Assembly: GCA_012934845.2 (NCBI GenBank)
Contig: WNNJ02003507.1
Span: 1-64,000 of the forward strand
Reading direction: 5' to 3'
Origin: Pomphorhynchus laevis
Taxonomy: Eukaryota > Acanthocephala > Palaeacanthocephala > Echinorhynchida > Pomphorhynchidae
Length of the DNA: 64,000 nt
This document shows positions 42,219 through 52,540 of this stretch, in pieces. Within the stretch, counting starts at the first letter, position 1. Each line of letters opens with the position of its first letter. The notes below the pieces were generated by a model that was given only the letters and a program-made list of their open reading frames with translations, was not told the origin of the DNA and searched no databases. Position numbers and translations under genes: made by a program.

Positions 42219-45000
42219 TAGAATAGAATAGAATTTATTTAGAGTGGCCGTTATGGTAAAATAGAACCATTTACAGGCCCACTATAAAAATTAAAAGACA
42301 AGTTTACGTCCGATGAGTGTTTGAACTTGTATGTAGAGTTATTGAATTGATTGCGGCTGAAAGTGTTATTTTAGTTCGTTTGCAAGAAGTATGGCGATCA
42401 AGGAACTTTTGAAGTGTTTAAGCGACGTCGATGATTTTGTGTCTCGAGGAAGTTTGTTCCAAAGGCGTGGTGCAGCGATGGTGAACGCACGATATCCGTG
42501 ATTACCGTTGTGACGGGGGACGAAAAGCGACTAGGAGCGATGACTTCTTAGGGAGAGACCAGTCGTCATATTGGATGCGCTATCAGGAAGATATAGATAA
42601 AGAGGGTTGTGCCGGAATTTGATTTGTCATGCAAGTGTGAGAATTTGAGAGGTTATGCGTTTCGGAATGTCGAGCCAGTTAAGGATGCGGAGGGTGTTGG
42701 AGATGTGGTCGTACTTACGAAGGCGGAAGATGACCCTAGCAGCCATGTGCAGAATTCTTTGTAGATAGTGAAATTGATATGCTGGTCAGTTTACGAGAAG
42801 GCCTAAGCAATATTCTAGACGAGGCATGAAAAGGCTGGAGATTAAAATAGCTGTCGATTTGACGTCGAGGTTTCTACGGACACTTCGAATGTCACGGAGG
42901 ATGAGGGAGCATGAACTGATCTTGCTACGAATAAAATGCAGAAACGAGAGATTATTGTCAAAATGGACACCGAGGATTGTCATGATAGTCACTTCTGGTA
43001 GACGGAAATTGTGTATGCATACTGGAAAATCGAGGGTGTAAGAGTGGCGCGGTGTTATCCACATCATGTTAGATTTCTCCTTGTTTAGAAAACATACGGA
43101 TTGAACAAAGATATGCGTGAATAGCAGAGAGGCAAGACGATGCATCAGAAGCGAGGTTGGATGCAGATGTAAGTGTGCATAATGCATAGATTACTATATC
43201 GTCAGCGTACTGTGAGTGAAAAGGTGGAAACATAGAATTTGATGATATGTAGTTGCTTACCTGTCTGAGGATGAGACGCTCGAAAAGTTTTGAGATGGTC
43301 GGAAGGTTTGATATTGATCTATAGGAGGAGGCGGAACTTGGATCAAGATGATGCTTCTTTAATAATGGGCGAACTATGGCATGTTTGAACGACGAAGGGT
43401 AGTGTGATAAATGGATAGACATGTTGAAGACACTTGTGAGATAAGGGCTGATGGTGTCACTTAGTAACTTTAGAATGTATGTTGGAACAGGATCGAGAGG
43501 AGAGGTTGAATTGGGTAATCGTGCTAGGGCATCAGATACGCTTTCGATAGATAAAAGTGAAAAGTGAAACAGTTCAGTATGATATGGGGCAAGGTAGGAG
43601 AAACTAGAAGATAATGGTACGTGGATTGAGGTCAAAGTTTGAGCTATTTTGCGTTGCAAATGAGATGCGAATTGAGAAACGTGACGGATTATTTTCTACC
43701 CAAAAGGTTATTAATGGATTTCCACGCGTATTGATGATTGTCATGCAAAGATGTTTTGCTTTGCCAGTACGAGGAGCATTTTGAGTTCAAAGGATATCGG
43801 TATTTGCGTCGAAATTCGAGGTATTCTGAGTAAGATGAGTTAAATAGCTCGGTGATATTACGACGACGGAATCTTGAGTGCATTCGGTGAAGGTGCCGTA
43901 AGGAGCGCTTGGCTTTTTGGCAATCGCTATTGAACCAGGGCGCTTCTGACTGACGGCGAGGCGTACATTGTTTGAACGGCAAAATCATATTGAGTATGCC
44001 GATAAATTCAGTGCTGTACATGTTGGTGAAGTCGTCAAGTGAAGTGTTAGTAAAGGCGGCAAAAATTAGGAGTGGGGACGAGAGAAGGTTTATACGCAAG
44101 TTATTTAGATCAATTTGTTTCCATGGACGATATATATGGGGATGAGTAGGGTGTGAAGGATCATTGGTTTTAATGTTAATGGTGAGAAAGTAATGGTCGG
44201 ATAGGCCCACATCTTTCACAGAAACGGTGCTGCAAGTAGACGATGATTGAACAAAGATGCAATCAATGGTGCCACCTTGGATATGAGTGGATTCAGTAAG
44301 GATATATCTGAAGCCAAAGTGTGATAATGTCTTGAGTAGGTGTGACGAGTGAGCGCATGATGGTCTGTCAAGTCGAATGTTGAGGTCACCAAGAATAATG
44401 ACGGGAGATGATGTAATGCTTAGGTTAGAGAGCATATCAAAGAGTTCGTCAAAGAATGTAAGACATGGCGCAGATGAGCCTGGTCGATAGATAAGGGCGA
44501 AACAAATTCGTCTAATGAAGTGTACAGCGTTAAAGCACATCGGCTCGAATGACGTAGGGGCAACTGGAAAATTTGGAAAATGTAACGATATAGCGGACAA
44601 AGAAAAGGAAAGTAGACCACCATGGTTGATTATTCCTGGATCACCATGTCGAGCACGTTCGGCAACGTTTAGGTTAAGCGATACGAGTCTTCGAATGAAT
44701 ATGTCGTTTGTGGAATGCCAAGATTCGGTTAGGCAGAGAAGTGAAAGTGAGTTATTTTGGAAGACTTCGAGAGCAAGTTCAAGTTTGTGGAGTAAGGAAC
44801 GAATGTTGATGAGACCGATGTTATGTGAGTATTTAGAAAGAGAATTTAGGGAGGATGATTTGGAGTTAAATGGCGTAAAACAACCCAAGGAAGAGGAGGG
44901 AGAATCAGACAATTTTCGCCTCGTTGTTGTTTGCGATTTATCATGATGTCTTATTGAGGGTGGTGATATATTTGGTTGAATTTCGGCGGAGAAATTCAAC
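42219..45000 (-). pseudogene. CR1/L2-like LINE: APE endonuclease + RT with internal deletion
   Basis: 44,999-43,689: endonuclease frame of 436 codons (INIRSLLHKLELALEVF, LCLTESWHS, VIILGDLNIRLD, GGTIDCIFVQ, VGLSDHYFLT) plus a linker with APWFNSDCQKAKRSLR. 43,659-43,069: RT start with SYRSISNLPTISKLFERL, which jumps directly from PPFHSQ to YADDIVIYA, so motifs A and B are deleted (in the order of 500 bp). 43,187-42,786: C-terminal part with ILGVHFDNNLSFLHF and SLFMPRLEYCLG. The 3' end carries ATTCTATTCTATTCTATC, the pentamer-like tail of CR1/L2-group LINEs. The 5' end abuts Naiad-like PLE sequence at 45,003. Confidence 0.85.
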
Positions 45001-45002
45001 CA

Positions 45003-45193
45003 AAATCGTATGTATTTATATTTTGAAAATTTATTCCTTTTGTCTGTTCTAAAAATTCTTTTGTAGAATTAATACTGAAATGGTGTTTTATACCAGTATT
45101 AATTTCGATTACCTTGTAATATTTTTTAAAGTGTGCATTAATTACTTTAAGTATTTTATTCATATAGACAGAAAGTAGTTTTAATGTACATTT
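45003..45193 (-). pseudogene. Fragment of the divergent PLE seen at 57,713-59,601
   Basis: AAAATCGTATGTATTTATATTTTG ... is ~95% identical by eye to 58,553-58,747 and encodes ILKVI, AHFKKYYKVIEIN and TKGINFQNINTYDF, the stretch leading to RT motif A. It shows that the divergent element is a repeat family and not a single-copy gene. Confidence 0.8.
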
Positions 45194-45255
45194 AATAGGT
45201 AATTATAAATAAGCAATTAATGTATATATACATACATATATATTAATATAAATAT

Positions 45256-45720
45256 ATATAATAGTAGTGAACAGATGTGCTGAGTAAACAACGGTTGATG
45301 ATTTCTTACGAAATGCGGCATTTATACTAAATGGTGTTGCTTGATAGACTGGACTTCGATTCACGACTTTCAATCACCATGTCACTTCTAGACGACCACT
45401 TCAGCATCGAAATTATGAGTACCCGGCAACACTCATCAGTAGAATGAGGTATACACTGGTCGATTCCGTTGCCTGTGTGACATTGTGAATAAAGGCGTTT
45501 CCGACACTTTGCTTAATTGACTGAGGCTTACGCTCTTTACCAGATCGAATTGCTGTGCTGACCATCATTAAACACTAGGCAGATGTTGTTGCTGAATTGT
45601 CGCTGCACACGTTTGATCCTAAATGGATACAGCAGGTATAATAGTAGTGCACGGATGTGCTGAGTAGACAACGGTCCAGGATTTCTTACGAAATACGGCA
45701 TTTATACTAAATGGTGTTGC
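45256..45720 (-). repeat. PLE terminal-repeat unit, second subfamily (~380-bp period)
   Basis: ATAATAGTAGTG ... AATGGTGTTGCTT (45,256-45,340) recurs at 45,637-45,720. The interval is a diverged version of the 357-bp array unit: TTTCCGACACTTTGCTTAATTG, GCTCTTTACCAGATCG, CTGACCATCATTAAACAC and the CCGGCAACACTCATCAGTAG core all align. P1 of the RNA element is kept as GGCAAC/GTTGCC on the minus strand. It leads directly into PLE nuclease sequence at 45,730. Confidence 0.85.
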
Positions 45721-45729
45721 TTTTATTTC

Positions 45730-45850
45730 CTTATCTAATGATAAGATAAGAAGAAAACATATAGAAATGAACCTTATTGGACAAATTTCAACTGATATTA
45801 CTCCAAACATTAATACGGATCACTGTTTTGCTTGGAGAGATTTAACATGA
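45730..45850 (+). pseudogene. PLE GIY-YIG C-terminal tail
   Basis: Reads SNDKIRRKHIEMNLIGQISTD then DHCFAWRDL and a stop: the last helix of the nuclease, with the usual WIGQ changed to LIGQ. A hammerhead motif follows 87 bp later. Confidence 0.65.
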
Positions 45851-45936
45851 TTATCTATATATTTATTTTATTTTTAGGAACACTAATTGTAAGACTTGTG
45901 CTAATGTTTGTACTGTGTTTTAAGATTGTTGTATAG

Positions 45937-45969
45937 CTGATGAAGCTCAATGTAATAAGCGAAACGCTC
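45937..45969 (+). ncRNA. PLE hammerhead-type ribozyme motif
   Basis: CTGATGA, A, stem GCT/AAGC with a 9-nt loop, GAAA, CGCT. The stem III palindrome is weak here. It precedes the longest (TA)n tract of the window. Confidence 0.65.
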
Positions 45970-46008
45970 TAAAAAACTTTGTTGGTTTTTGCTGGTAATT
46001 CTACAACC

Positions 46009-46130
<122 letters not shown>

Positions 46131-46202
46131 TTCAGACTGTTCCATTGACCACCGTCGAGGATTCGCTTTTATAAACTCGACAAAAAACTGGCAGATTATT
46201 TA

Positions 46203-46231
46203 TTACGTTTCGGCCGTCCGGCCTTTTTCAA
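46203..46231 (-). ncRNA. Degenerate PLE hammerhead-type motif
   Basis: On the minus strand: TTGAAAA, A, GGCCGGACGGCC, GAAA, palindrome ACGT, A. The first box has changed from CTGANGA; stem II and GAAA are perfect. It faces the motif at 45,937 across the TA tract. Confidence 0.55.
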
Positions 46232-46439
46232 ATCTAAAACACAGGTTCACAATGCAAAACAACGGTACAAGAAGAAAAACTACGAAATCTTTAAAGATAA
46301 TAAAAGAGATGCTATGTAACGTCATGCCACACGAAAGGATAGTTATCATTGCACCCATGCGGTGTTTCTGTAAATAAAAATCCTATCAACTTTTGTTCTA
46401 GTTCGAATCTCTTTTTATTATCTTTTATACCACTTCAAA

Positions 46440-46824
46440 CAGTGCTCATCCACATTCTCTAAAAAGGCATATTATTTACAATGAGGCTTTACGTATAAAA
46501 CGGGCATGTTCTGAAAATATTGAGTTTGAACATCACATTTCCAAAATGGTGGAACAATTCGTTAACCGCGGGTATACACGAAATATGATTTATTCTCAAA
46601 TTCGATCAGTAAGGCAAATTACTCGTGAACAATCGAAGGAAAGGTGTGAAGTGCTTTCAAAGAGAATAATAGTAGATAATCACCCCTTACTTGAAAGCTT
46701 TAGACGAGAAGTAAGATCAGCAATGATGGATAATAAAAGTGTAGATGTTCCAGTAGTTGCATTTCGCACAGTTAATAAGTTGTCTGCAACTTTAATTAGG
46801 TCAAAGCTAAGTGCATTGGCTTGA
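46440..46824 (+). pseudogene. PLE RT thumb and linker fragment
   Basis: Starts in the HPHSLKRHIIYNEALRIKRAC block after RT motif C, continues FVNRGYTRNMIYSQIRSVRQI and DNHPLLESFRREVRSAM, ending with SKLSALA at 46,824. The Cys-rich/nuclease part is not in this piece. Confidence 0.75.
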
Positions 46825-47186
46825 AAATATATATTAAAGACGACAACAAAAGACACTTGTTGACTAACTATTTTGGTTCATGGTGCTATAATGAGTTTCT
46901 CAAAATCAAGCCCAATCAAGGAACAATAAGAAATGTGACAACACCACAATTCAACGTGGTACGAGAGCTACGAGAAATGGATAATGTCGTAATACGGAAA
47001 GTAGATAAGAACAACTCTGCTGTTCTATGGGAAAAACAAGAATACATTTCGGAAGGACTACGTCAACTTAATACAACAAACTATGAAGCGGCAGATGCTC
47101 ATACGCTTAGCTCACTTAACGAAAGATTAAGTAACCTTATAGTCGTCATACGACACAAGTTTTCTCTAAGTAACCGACAAAGATAA
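46821..47186 (+). pseudogene. PLE RT N-terminal (fingers) fragment
   Basis: Carries VVIRKVDKNNSAVLWEKQEY and ISEGLRQLNTTNYE, equivalent to ILPADKGGKVVIYN...YRQLNTDTYEE in the 13,114-14,343 copy. It overlaps the preceding RT thumb piece by 4 bp and is followed by an inverted-repeat joint at 47,205, so three pieces of different copies are joined. Confidence 0.75.
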
Positions 47187-47204
47187 ATTAGTTCCATACA
47201 ACGT

Positions 47205-47256
47205 TGATCGACCGATTTACTTTGCGATACACTCATCTCGAAGTAAATCGGTCGAT
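47205..47256. repeat. Inverted-repeat joint
   Basis: ATCGACCGATTTACTTTG and its complement AAGTAAATCGGTCGAT flank an ~18-bp centre. The right arm is native PLE sequence (EVNRSIN, compare 50,275), the left an inverted copy of it. Confidence 0.85.
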
Positions 47257-47956
47257 TAACGTTGCATTCACTCGGATGTACGCTGCGAAAAGTGACACAA
47301 GTAAGAAAGCCGATTGCATGATGTGCATGCCGTACCACAATGCACTTAGAGGTTTACCAAGATTAGTATCGGGCACAGTATCAGCGATGAGGCGGATATT
47401 TGGTAAAAATGAGAAGAGTATTAGGGTGATTTTCTCTGCGAAGAACAAGTTAAGAAATTTACTCACATCGTCGAGGTTGAAGACATTTACAGATGCTCGA
47501 GTACATTATAAGTGTAGACGATGCTTAAGACCTAGAGCAAAATGCTGCTCAAATATAAGTGAAACTAAGGTTTTTCAAAGCACATGCACGGGCCTAAAGT
47601 ATTCCATAAAGGCAAATACATCGTGCAATTCTGCGGGGGACGTGTACGAGACGCGTTGTAAACTGTGCAACGAAGAATACGTGTGTGAGACGGGGTTTAC
47701 GATAAACCGGCGCTTGAACAACATAAAGAGTGATCTAAAGAAGAAATCAAAAGAACGTGATGCGATTGTTTACCACTGCCTAACGACACACAACACTGAT
47801 GAAGACGTATTCGATTACACCGTCATTGAACACGGCGTAAGCGATACGCAAGATAGACGACGTTTAGAGCAGAGATGGATTGGGCAGCTGCTAATGGATA
47901 CACCAAATGGGTTAAATAAAGAGCATGTTTACGGATGGGATTTGGGTATTACGTAG
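47230..47956 (+). pseudogene. PLE GIY-YIG endonuclease region, open frame
   Basis: An uninterrupted frame: EVNRSINVAFTRM (end of RT thumb), IRVIFSAKNKLRNLLTSSRL, Cys-rich CRRCLRPRAKCCSNISETK, then DVYETRCKLCNEEYVCETG, FDYTVIEHGVSD and EQRWIGQLLMD. The nuclease YIG motif reads YVC, so the conserved Gly is lost. The family resembles the RT copy ending at 50,356 (EVNQSINIAFTRM). A hammerhead motif is found 76 bp downstream. Confidence 0.8.
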
Positions 47957-48031
47957 AGATTTTTTCTTCTTTGTTTTCTTGTTGTTTGACTTTGTTGATT
48001 GAAACTTCATTTTTTCTTTTCGTGTTGTAGA

Positions 48032-48058
48032 TTGAAAAAGGCCACAGGCCGAAACTTT
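48032..48058 (+). ncRNA. Degenerate PLE hammerhead-type motif
   Basis: TTGAAAA, A, GGCCACAGGCC, GAAA, then CTTT. The same degenerate first box as at 46,203 (minus), suggesting one subfamily. Confidence 0.55.
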
Positions 48059-48084
48059 AAGCTATCTTTTTGTTGCTTAGCCGG

Positions 48085-48435
48085 TGTTGCAATTTCAAAC
48101 TATTCAACGAGTACTCTCCTGTGTGAGTCCCGGCATCAGTTTTCACAATGGATATATATACAAACTATATATATAGTGTTGTATATATAGTGTATTATTA
48201 TATATATTAATATATTATTAATATAATAATATAATAATATACTATATTATCTATAGTATAATATAGTATATTATATATTATATAGTATATAATATAGTAT
48301 ATTATATAGTGTTGCAACACTATATTATTGTATATAGTGTTGCAACATTATATATACAATGTTGCTATTTCAAACTATTCAACGAGTACTCATGTGTGAG
48401 TCCCGGCATCATTGTTCACAATGGATATATCAACT
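48085..48435. repeat. AT-rich palindromic core between 70-bp direct repeats
   Basis: GTTGCAATTTCAAACTATTC ... CCCGGCATCA...TTCACAATGGATATAT occurs at ~48,086-48,155 and ~48,362-48,430. Between them, 180 bp of TATATAGTGTTG-type sequence forms nested palindromes. It looks like a PLE terminal repeat duplicated around an expanded AT core. Confidence 0.8.
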
Positions 48436-48555
48436 CGTACACACGTGTGTGTCCTGACTGAAAGGCAACGACCTACAATAATTGCTCATCTGAAATTCCT
48501 TCTATATTGTCAACAACAGAATATGCATCTCAAGTCTCTACGAATCCAGAAATGA

Positions 48556-50356
48556 ATGTGTGTAAACCCCCGGATGGTAAGCCGACAAACATACGATAAG
48601 ATACCTCAACGATTTCGGAATATTCTTAATAGGGCGTCTCATGATATTCAAGAAACGATCTTAGCATTATACGAGCAGGCTTATCAATCTGTTTCACATA
48701 AAGATAGATTTGATGTTCAGTTATACATAGCGCTTATTCGTAAAAAAGGCTGCAAGCTCTCGTAAACACAGAAACGTGATATAAATGTGGACGAACTTAA
48801 TGTGATGGAATCGACACCTAATGGACGTTTTAGATGACACCGCTATCGCAAAATTACCTCCCAAATAACAAATGTAGTCAATCTATCGTACTACGAACTG
48901 TCAACAGAGCAAAAGCAAGCATTATCGTTAGGACACAATTTCAACATCGCGGAACGTGAGTTTTAGAAATACGATTGGACCAGATGGCCTTAAGATGGCT
49001 GCCCATCGAGCAAACGCAGATTTGTCCGACATCAATCAGCGAAAAACAGTACTTGACGATTTTGAGCGAAATGTATTTGATCCTTATGTCAAATTTTAAC
49101 CTAATCACAGTAACAAATCGAACATCACAAAAGACGAAATTCTAGGAATAAAGGAACTACATAGTAACAAAAACATTGTCGTGAAAAAAGCAGATAAAGG
49201 TGGGCAAATGGTAGTATGGGGAACTTTGGATTATATAAACGAAGGATGCGACAGCTACAATCACATACCTATGAACCCGCAGACATTAATACGCTGGAGG
49301 CTGTGAAGGATTGAACGACGGAGTTCGTGCTAAAATATCAGAGTTTGGGAACCCTGGATAACGACACTGCTCATCGACTACTTGGAATTGGTACTACGAC
49401 AATTCCCGACAGGTTCTATATGTTACCGAAGATCCACAAGAATGACTCACCATGTAAGGGAAGAGCAATTGTTAGCAATGTAGGTACTATCACAGAACAA
49501 TTACGCGTTCCCTGAACTCTCTATTAAAACCTCTCGCACAGTCGGTCACCAGCTACATTGGCAATACTAAGGAATTTCTTGATAAGTTGAACACACATAG
49601 GGAATTGATAGTTGATACATGTGTGCTTCTAACGTTAGACGTGACCTCTCTCTACACATCAATTCCTCAAAATCAAGGGTTTGCAAACGTAGATAAGGCT
49701 ATGCAACGTGCTGGATGAAGTGAGAAACAACGATAAATGGTGAGAGAGGAACTAACAATCATATAGGATGGAAATGTATTTGAGTTTAATGGGTCAATGT
49801 ATAAGCAGATTATTGGCACAGCCATGGGAACGCATGTCGCTCCCAGCTACGCGATTCTATTCATGTCAGAATATGAAGAAGATATGAAGAAGATATGAAG
49901 GATGAGATATATTGATGATATTTTCGTAGCGTGGCAGGGCAGCGATGAAGCTTTGACGATGTTCATAGAGCTACTGCAGCATTTTGGCTCATTACACTTC
50001 ACTGAAGACCGGAGCCATCCAGTTAACTTTCTGGATGTGTTAATTTCAGTCGATAAAATAAGGCGAGAATTGATTACCGAGATGTTTCGCAAAGACAATG
50101 ATCAAAAGGTGTTTCTACATACACGAACTGCACACCCGTTCTTCGTGAAAAGGAACACATTAATCAATGAAATGTTAAGGGTGCATCGGATATGCAACAC
50201 TGACAGCTCCAGACTAAAGTGGATACAGCGCATTAGGGATGAAATTCTAATGAGAGGATACACTTATCGCGAAGTAAATCAGTCGATTAACATTGCATTC
50301 ACTCGGATGAACAAAAGCCACTACAAAATAGTAGTGGCTTTATCTCTGATTTTCTA
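48556..50356 (+). pseudogene. PLE with N-terminus and full RT, decayed
   Basis: From the N-terminal helical region (48,556-48,765) through NIVVKKADKGGQMVVWG (~49,180), RFYMLPKIHKNDSPCKGRAI (49,420), motif A TLDVTSLYTSIPQ (~49,640), motif B IIGTAMGTHVAPSYAILF (~49,820) to an intact catalytic block MRYIDDIFVAW (~49,905), FLDVLISV, HTRTAHPFFVKRN and EVNQSINIAFTRM. Many breaks before motif B, few after. It ends at a palindromic joint (AAAGCCACTAC / GTAGTGGCTTT, 50,313-50,342) with a minus-strand PLE. Nuclease region missing. Confidence 0.82.
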
Positions 50357-50770
50357 ATCCATTCTTGCTCCATCATGTGCATAAAAATAATCTCATACGC
50401 CGGAGCCATCGAAGTGCTCATTGATGTACCTAATTTCTGTATATAAGTTTTCTTATATCGTAAAATATTGTTGAGCAACACCAACTGAGCAGATTGCAAA
50501 ATTATATATCTTTGTTTTTTTTTTCAATTTTCTCTTGTCGTAGGAATTCTGATATTGTTCTTAAACCTTGTATGTTCTTAATGTTCGTATAAAGACCGGC
50601 TACGTCAGCTGTAACCAATATTCCCTCTTTTGATAGTGAATGTCGAGATTCCTCGAATCTTTTTATAAACTCAATGTTGTTTGCAATGTACGACGGTACT
50701 GCTCGAAACATCGGTGAAAGTTGTGCATGTACCCATTTTGATAATTTTCCGTTGGAGTACCCTTGCAGCT
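50299..50770 (-). pseudogene. PLE RT fragment, minus strand
   Basis: GRPIIS...TPTE at the right edge, AVPSYIANNIEFIKRFEES, motif A VTADVAGLYTNIKN (~50,600), and motif B region QKLGTSMSTSMAPAYEIIF near 50,430. Several breaks. It joins the plus-strand copy at 50,330 tail to tail. Confidence 0.75.
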
Positions 50771-50785
50771 AATTATTGGTCTACC

Positions 50786-51388
50786 AACGCAAAAAACAAG
50801 ATGCAACAGTGATATTAGCATTTCACCCTTACTTAGAGTCGTTTCGAAAAGAGCTCAATTATGTGGATGATGAATTGAGCAATAAAGTACGCATATGCTT
50901 CTTGACTAGTAGAAACATAGGACAGCTACTACGTAGTAATCAATCTACAAGAGTGTCACGACCATGTACTGACAAAACGATGTGCCACCTGCAGTTTAAT
51001 GTTGACAAGTGACACATACACTAGTTCTCGGACAGGTCAAATATATAGCGTAATGAATGATGCTAATTGTAAGTTAACGGGAATAGTGTATGTCGCTCAG
51101 TGTGCGATATATCAGACACAATATGCCGGATAGACATCGCTAACAATGGCCCGCCGAAATAATTTACGACGCTCGCAATATAAACAAAGGCGATGCAACG
51201 ATAAAGTGATTGAGCACGCGATCTCACATGGTACGCTAGATTGTATGAAGTACATTATTGTTGATTGCAACTTGAGCGATACAATAACGAGAAAAGCGTA
51301 TGAACAAAATATTGTTGGTAGAATATATAGTGGCAGTCTCAATTGTCTAAATGCGAAGCATGTTTATCACTGGCAAACACTCACATAG
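50786..51388 (+). pseudogene. PLE linker + GIY-YIG endonuclease fragment
   Basis: AFHPYLESFRKELNYVDDEL, FLTSRNIGQLLRSN, a Cys-poor remnant of the zinc region, then GIVYVAQCAIYQTQYAG (YIG decayed), KVIEHAISHGTLD and NIVGRIYSGSLN up to the stop at 51,388. At least three breaks. Hammerhead motif 64 bp downstream. Confidence 0.75.
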
Positions 51389-51451
51389 GATGGCTTTTAT
51401 TTTCCCTTGTATACTTCAAATTATTGTGACATGTGTATTGTTTATTCTAGC

Positions 51452-51477
51452 TTGAAGAAGGCTTCGGCCGAAACGTC
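51452..51477 (+). ncRNA. PLE hammerhead-type ribozyme motif
   Basis: TTGAAGA (C to T in the first base), A, GGC/GCC stem with loop TTCG, GAAA, palindrome ACGT, C. Confidence 0.65.
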
Positions 51478-51544
51478 TTGTAAAAATCAATTTGTTGTTT
51501 CCTGATCGTTCTATTTCTCCTTTGAACAGTATGTATGTACAAAA

Positions 51545-51600
51545 TATGATTATTGGTCTCTACCAACAATATGATTATTAATAGAGACCAATAAACATAT
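51545..51600. repeat. Palindrome TTGGTCTCTA / TAGAGACCAA
   Basis: ATATGATTATTGGTCTCTA...TAGAGACCAATAAACATAT, an inverted repeat at another PLE-PLE boundary. Confidence 0.75.
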
Positions 51601-51639
51601 TTCGAATATATTTTGGTCATAGCGTGATCCCAACCGGAA

Positions 51640-51775
51640 GTAACTTATAAATTGATTATAATTTATACTTACAATATATATCGTCTTGTCTAAATCGGTG
51701 TTGCTTGAAATTGTCTCTTCACGATTCTTTGCGATATATGATAAGGGAATCAAATCAAGCAGAGTCGACAAATTT
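51640..51775 (-). repeat. Diverged PLE terminal-repeat unit
   Basis: On the minus strand CTTGATTTGATTCCCTTATC ... TCAAGCAACACCGATTTAGAC aligns with the array unit (CTCGATTTGAACTCTTAC ... TCGAGCAATACCGATTCAAAC). It encodes the same SSNTD-type short frame. Confidence 0.65.
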
Positions 51776-51789
51776 AATTTTATTGTATA

Positions 51790-51815
51790 GAGCTTTCAGC
51801 ATTCGCCTTCTGTAG
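51790..51815 (-). ncRNA. Possible decayed PLE hammerhead motif
   Basis: Minus strand: CTACAGA, A, GGCGAATGC, TGAAAGCTC. Position after the GIY-YIG end at ~52,090 fits, but the first box deviates. Confidence 0.35.
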
Positions 51816-52079
51816 TACAAACTGTATCAATCTTTCTCTACCAAGCTTAATCACAATTGCAATATTTATAAGGAAACTTGATTTGGAAAAACTCAACGAA
51901 CTAAGCACAAAATATAGTCGCAAACGAATAACGGATGCATAACAGATCTGCAAGAATTAACCGATTCGTCAAATAGAAGGGAAACTTTCTCACAAACGAT
52001 TATCCAATTTGTCGATTTAACTGAGCCGGTAATAGTAATCTGTATTTAAACTGAGATCTGTCATTAGTTAGCCAATCCA

Positions 52080-52540
52080 GTATCGTTCATTTAGTTTCCG
52101 TTCTATTTCGTTGGAACTTGTGGTTAGCAGTGTTATCATGCGATGATTGGGATAGTCCAGCATATGTTTGATCACACGATCCTTGTTTAGCCGTCCAGCT
52201 GCTATATCTGCCCTCATGCTATTCGCCCGGATATTAAAAGACGACCCTGTTTGACCTACGTATTAAACCAAACAGTCTACGCATTCATGCAAGTAGACAG
52301 ATCCTTTGATCTAGCAGGTTAGGTTTCGCTTAACCTTGTATGCTGATCCGGTTAATAAGCTTTTAAATACCGAAATATCGTTCATTTGTTCGCAGCATTT
52401 GCATCTTGGTCTTCTGCAAGCTTGACTCCTACTGTTACTCACGCTAGGCATTTTCCTCGTTGGTGCTACTTTGCCTCGTATTGTTGCGGGGCCATAAAAA
52501 CCTCTGCATGGACAAACTAATGTATTGCAAACCACATGTA
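52080..52540 (-). pseudogene. PLE GIY-YIG endonuclease, minus strand
   Basis: Cys-rich part CRRPRCKCCEQMNDISVFKS (~52,420), then GSVYLHECVDC, YVGQTGSSFNIRANS, HMLDYPNHRMITLL and ERYWIGWLTNDRSQ near 52,090. The nuclease Tyr and Gly residues and final Glu-Arg helix are visible; two stops interrupt it. Its start is fused at 52,540 to another copy's nuclease start. Confidence 0.8.

Larger units (their letters stand above)
36720..42219 (+). repeat. Repeat X, copy 2 (interrupted by LINE 37,384-40,402)
   Basis: Collinear with 19,766-23,357. The segment before the LINE (36,720-37,380) matches 19,766-20,335 with a few small indels; after the LINE (40,416-42,219) it matches 20,340-21,205 joined directly to 22,388-23,357. 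It therefore lacks the 1.2-kb insertion of copy 1 and serves as the empty-site reference. The 3' end AAGCTCGATA is fused to the 3' tail of a CR1/L2-like LINE. Confidence 0.88.
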
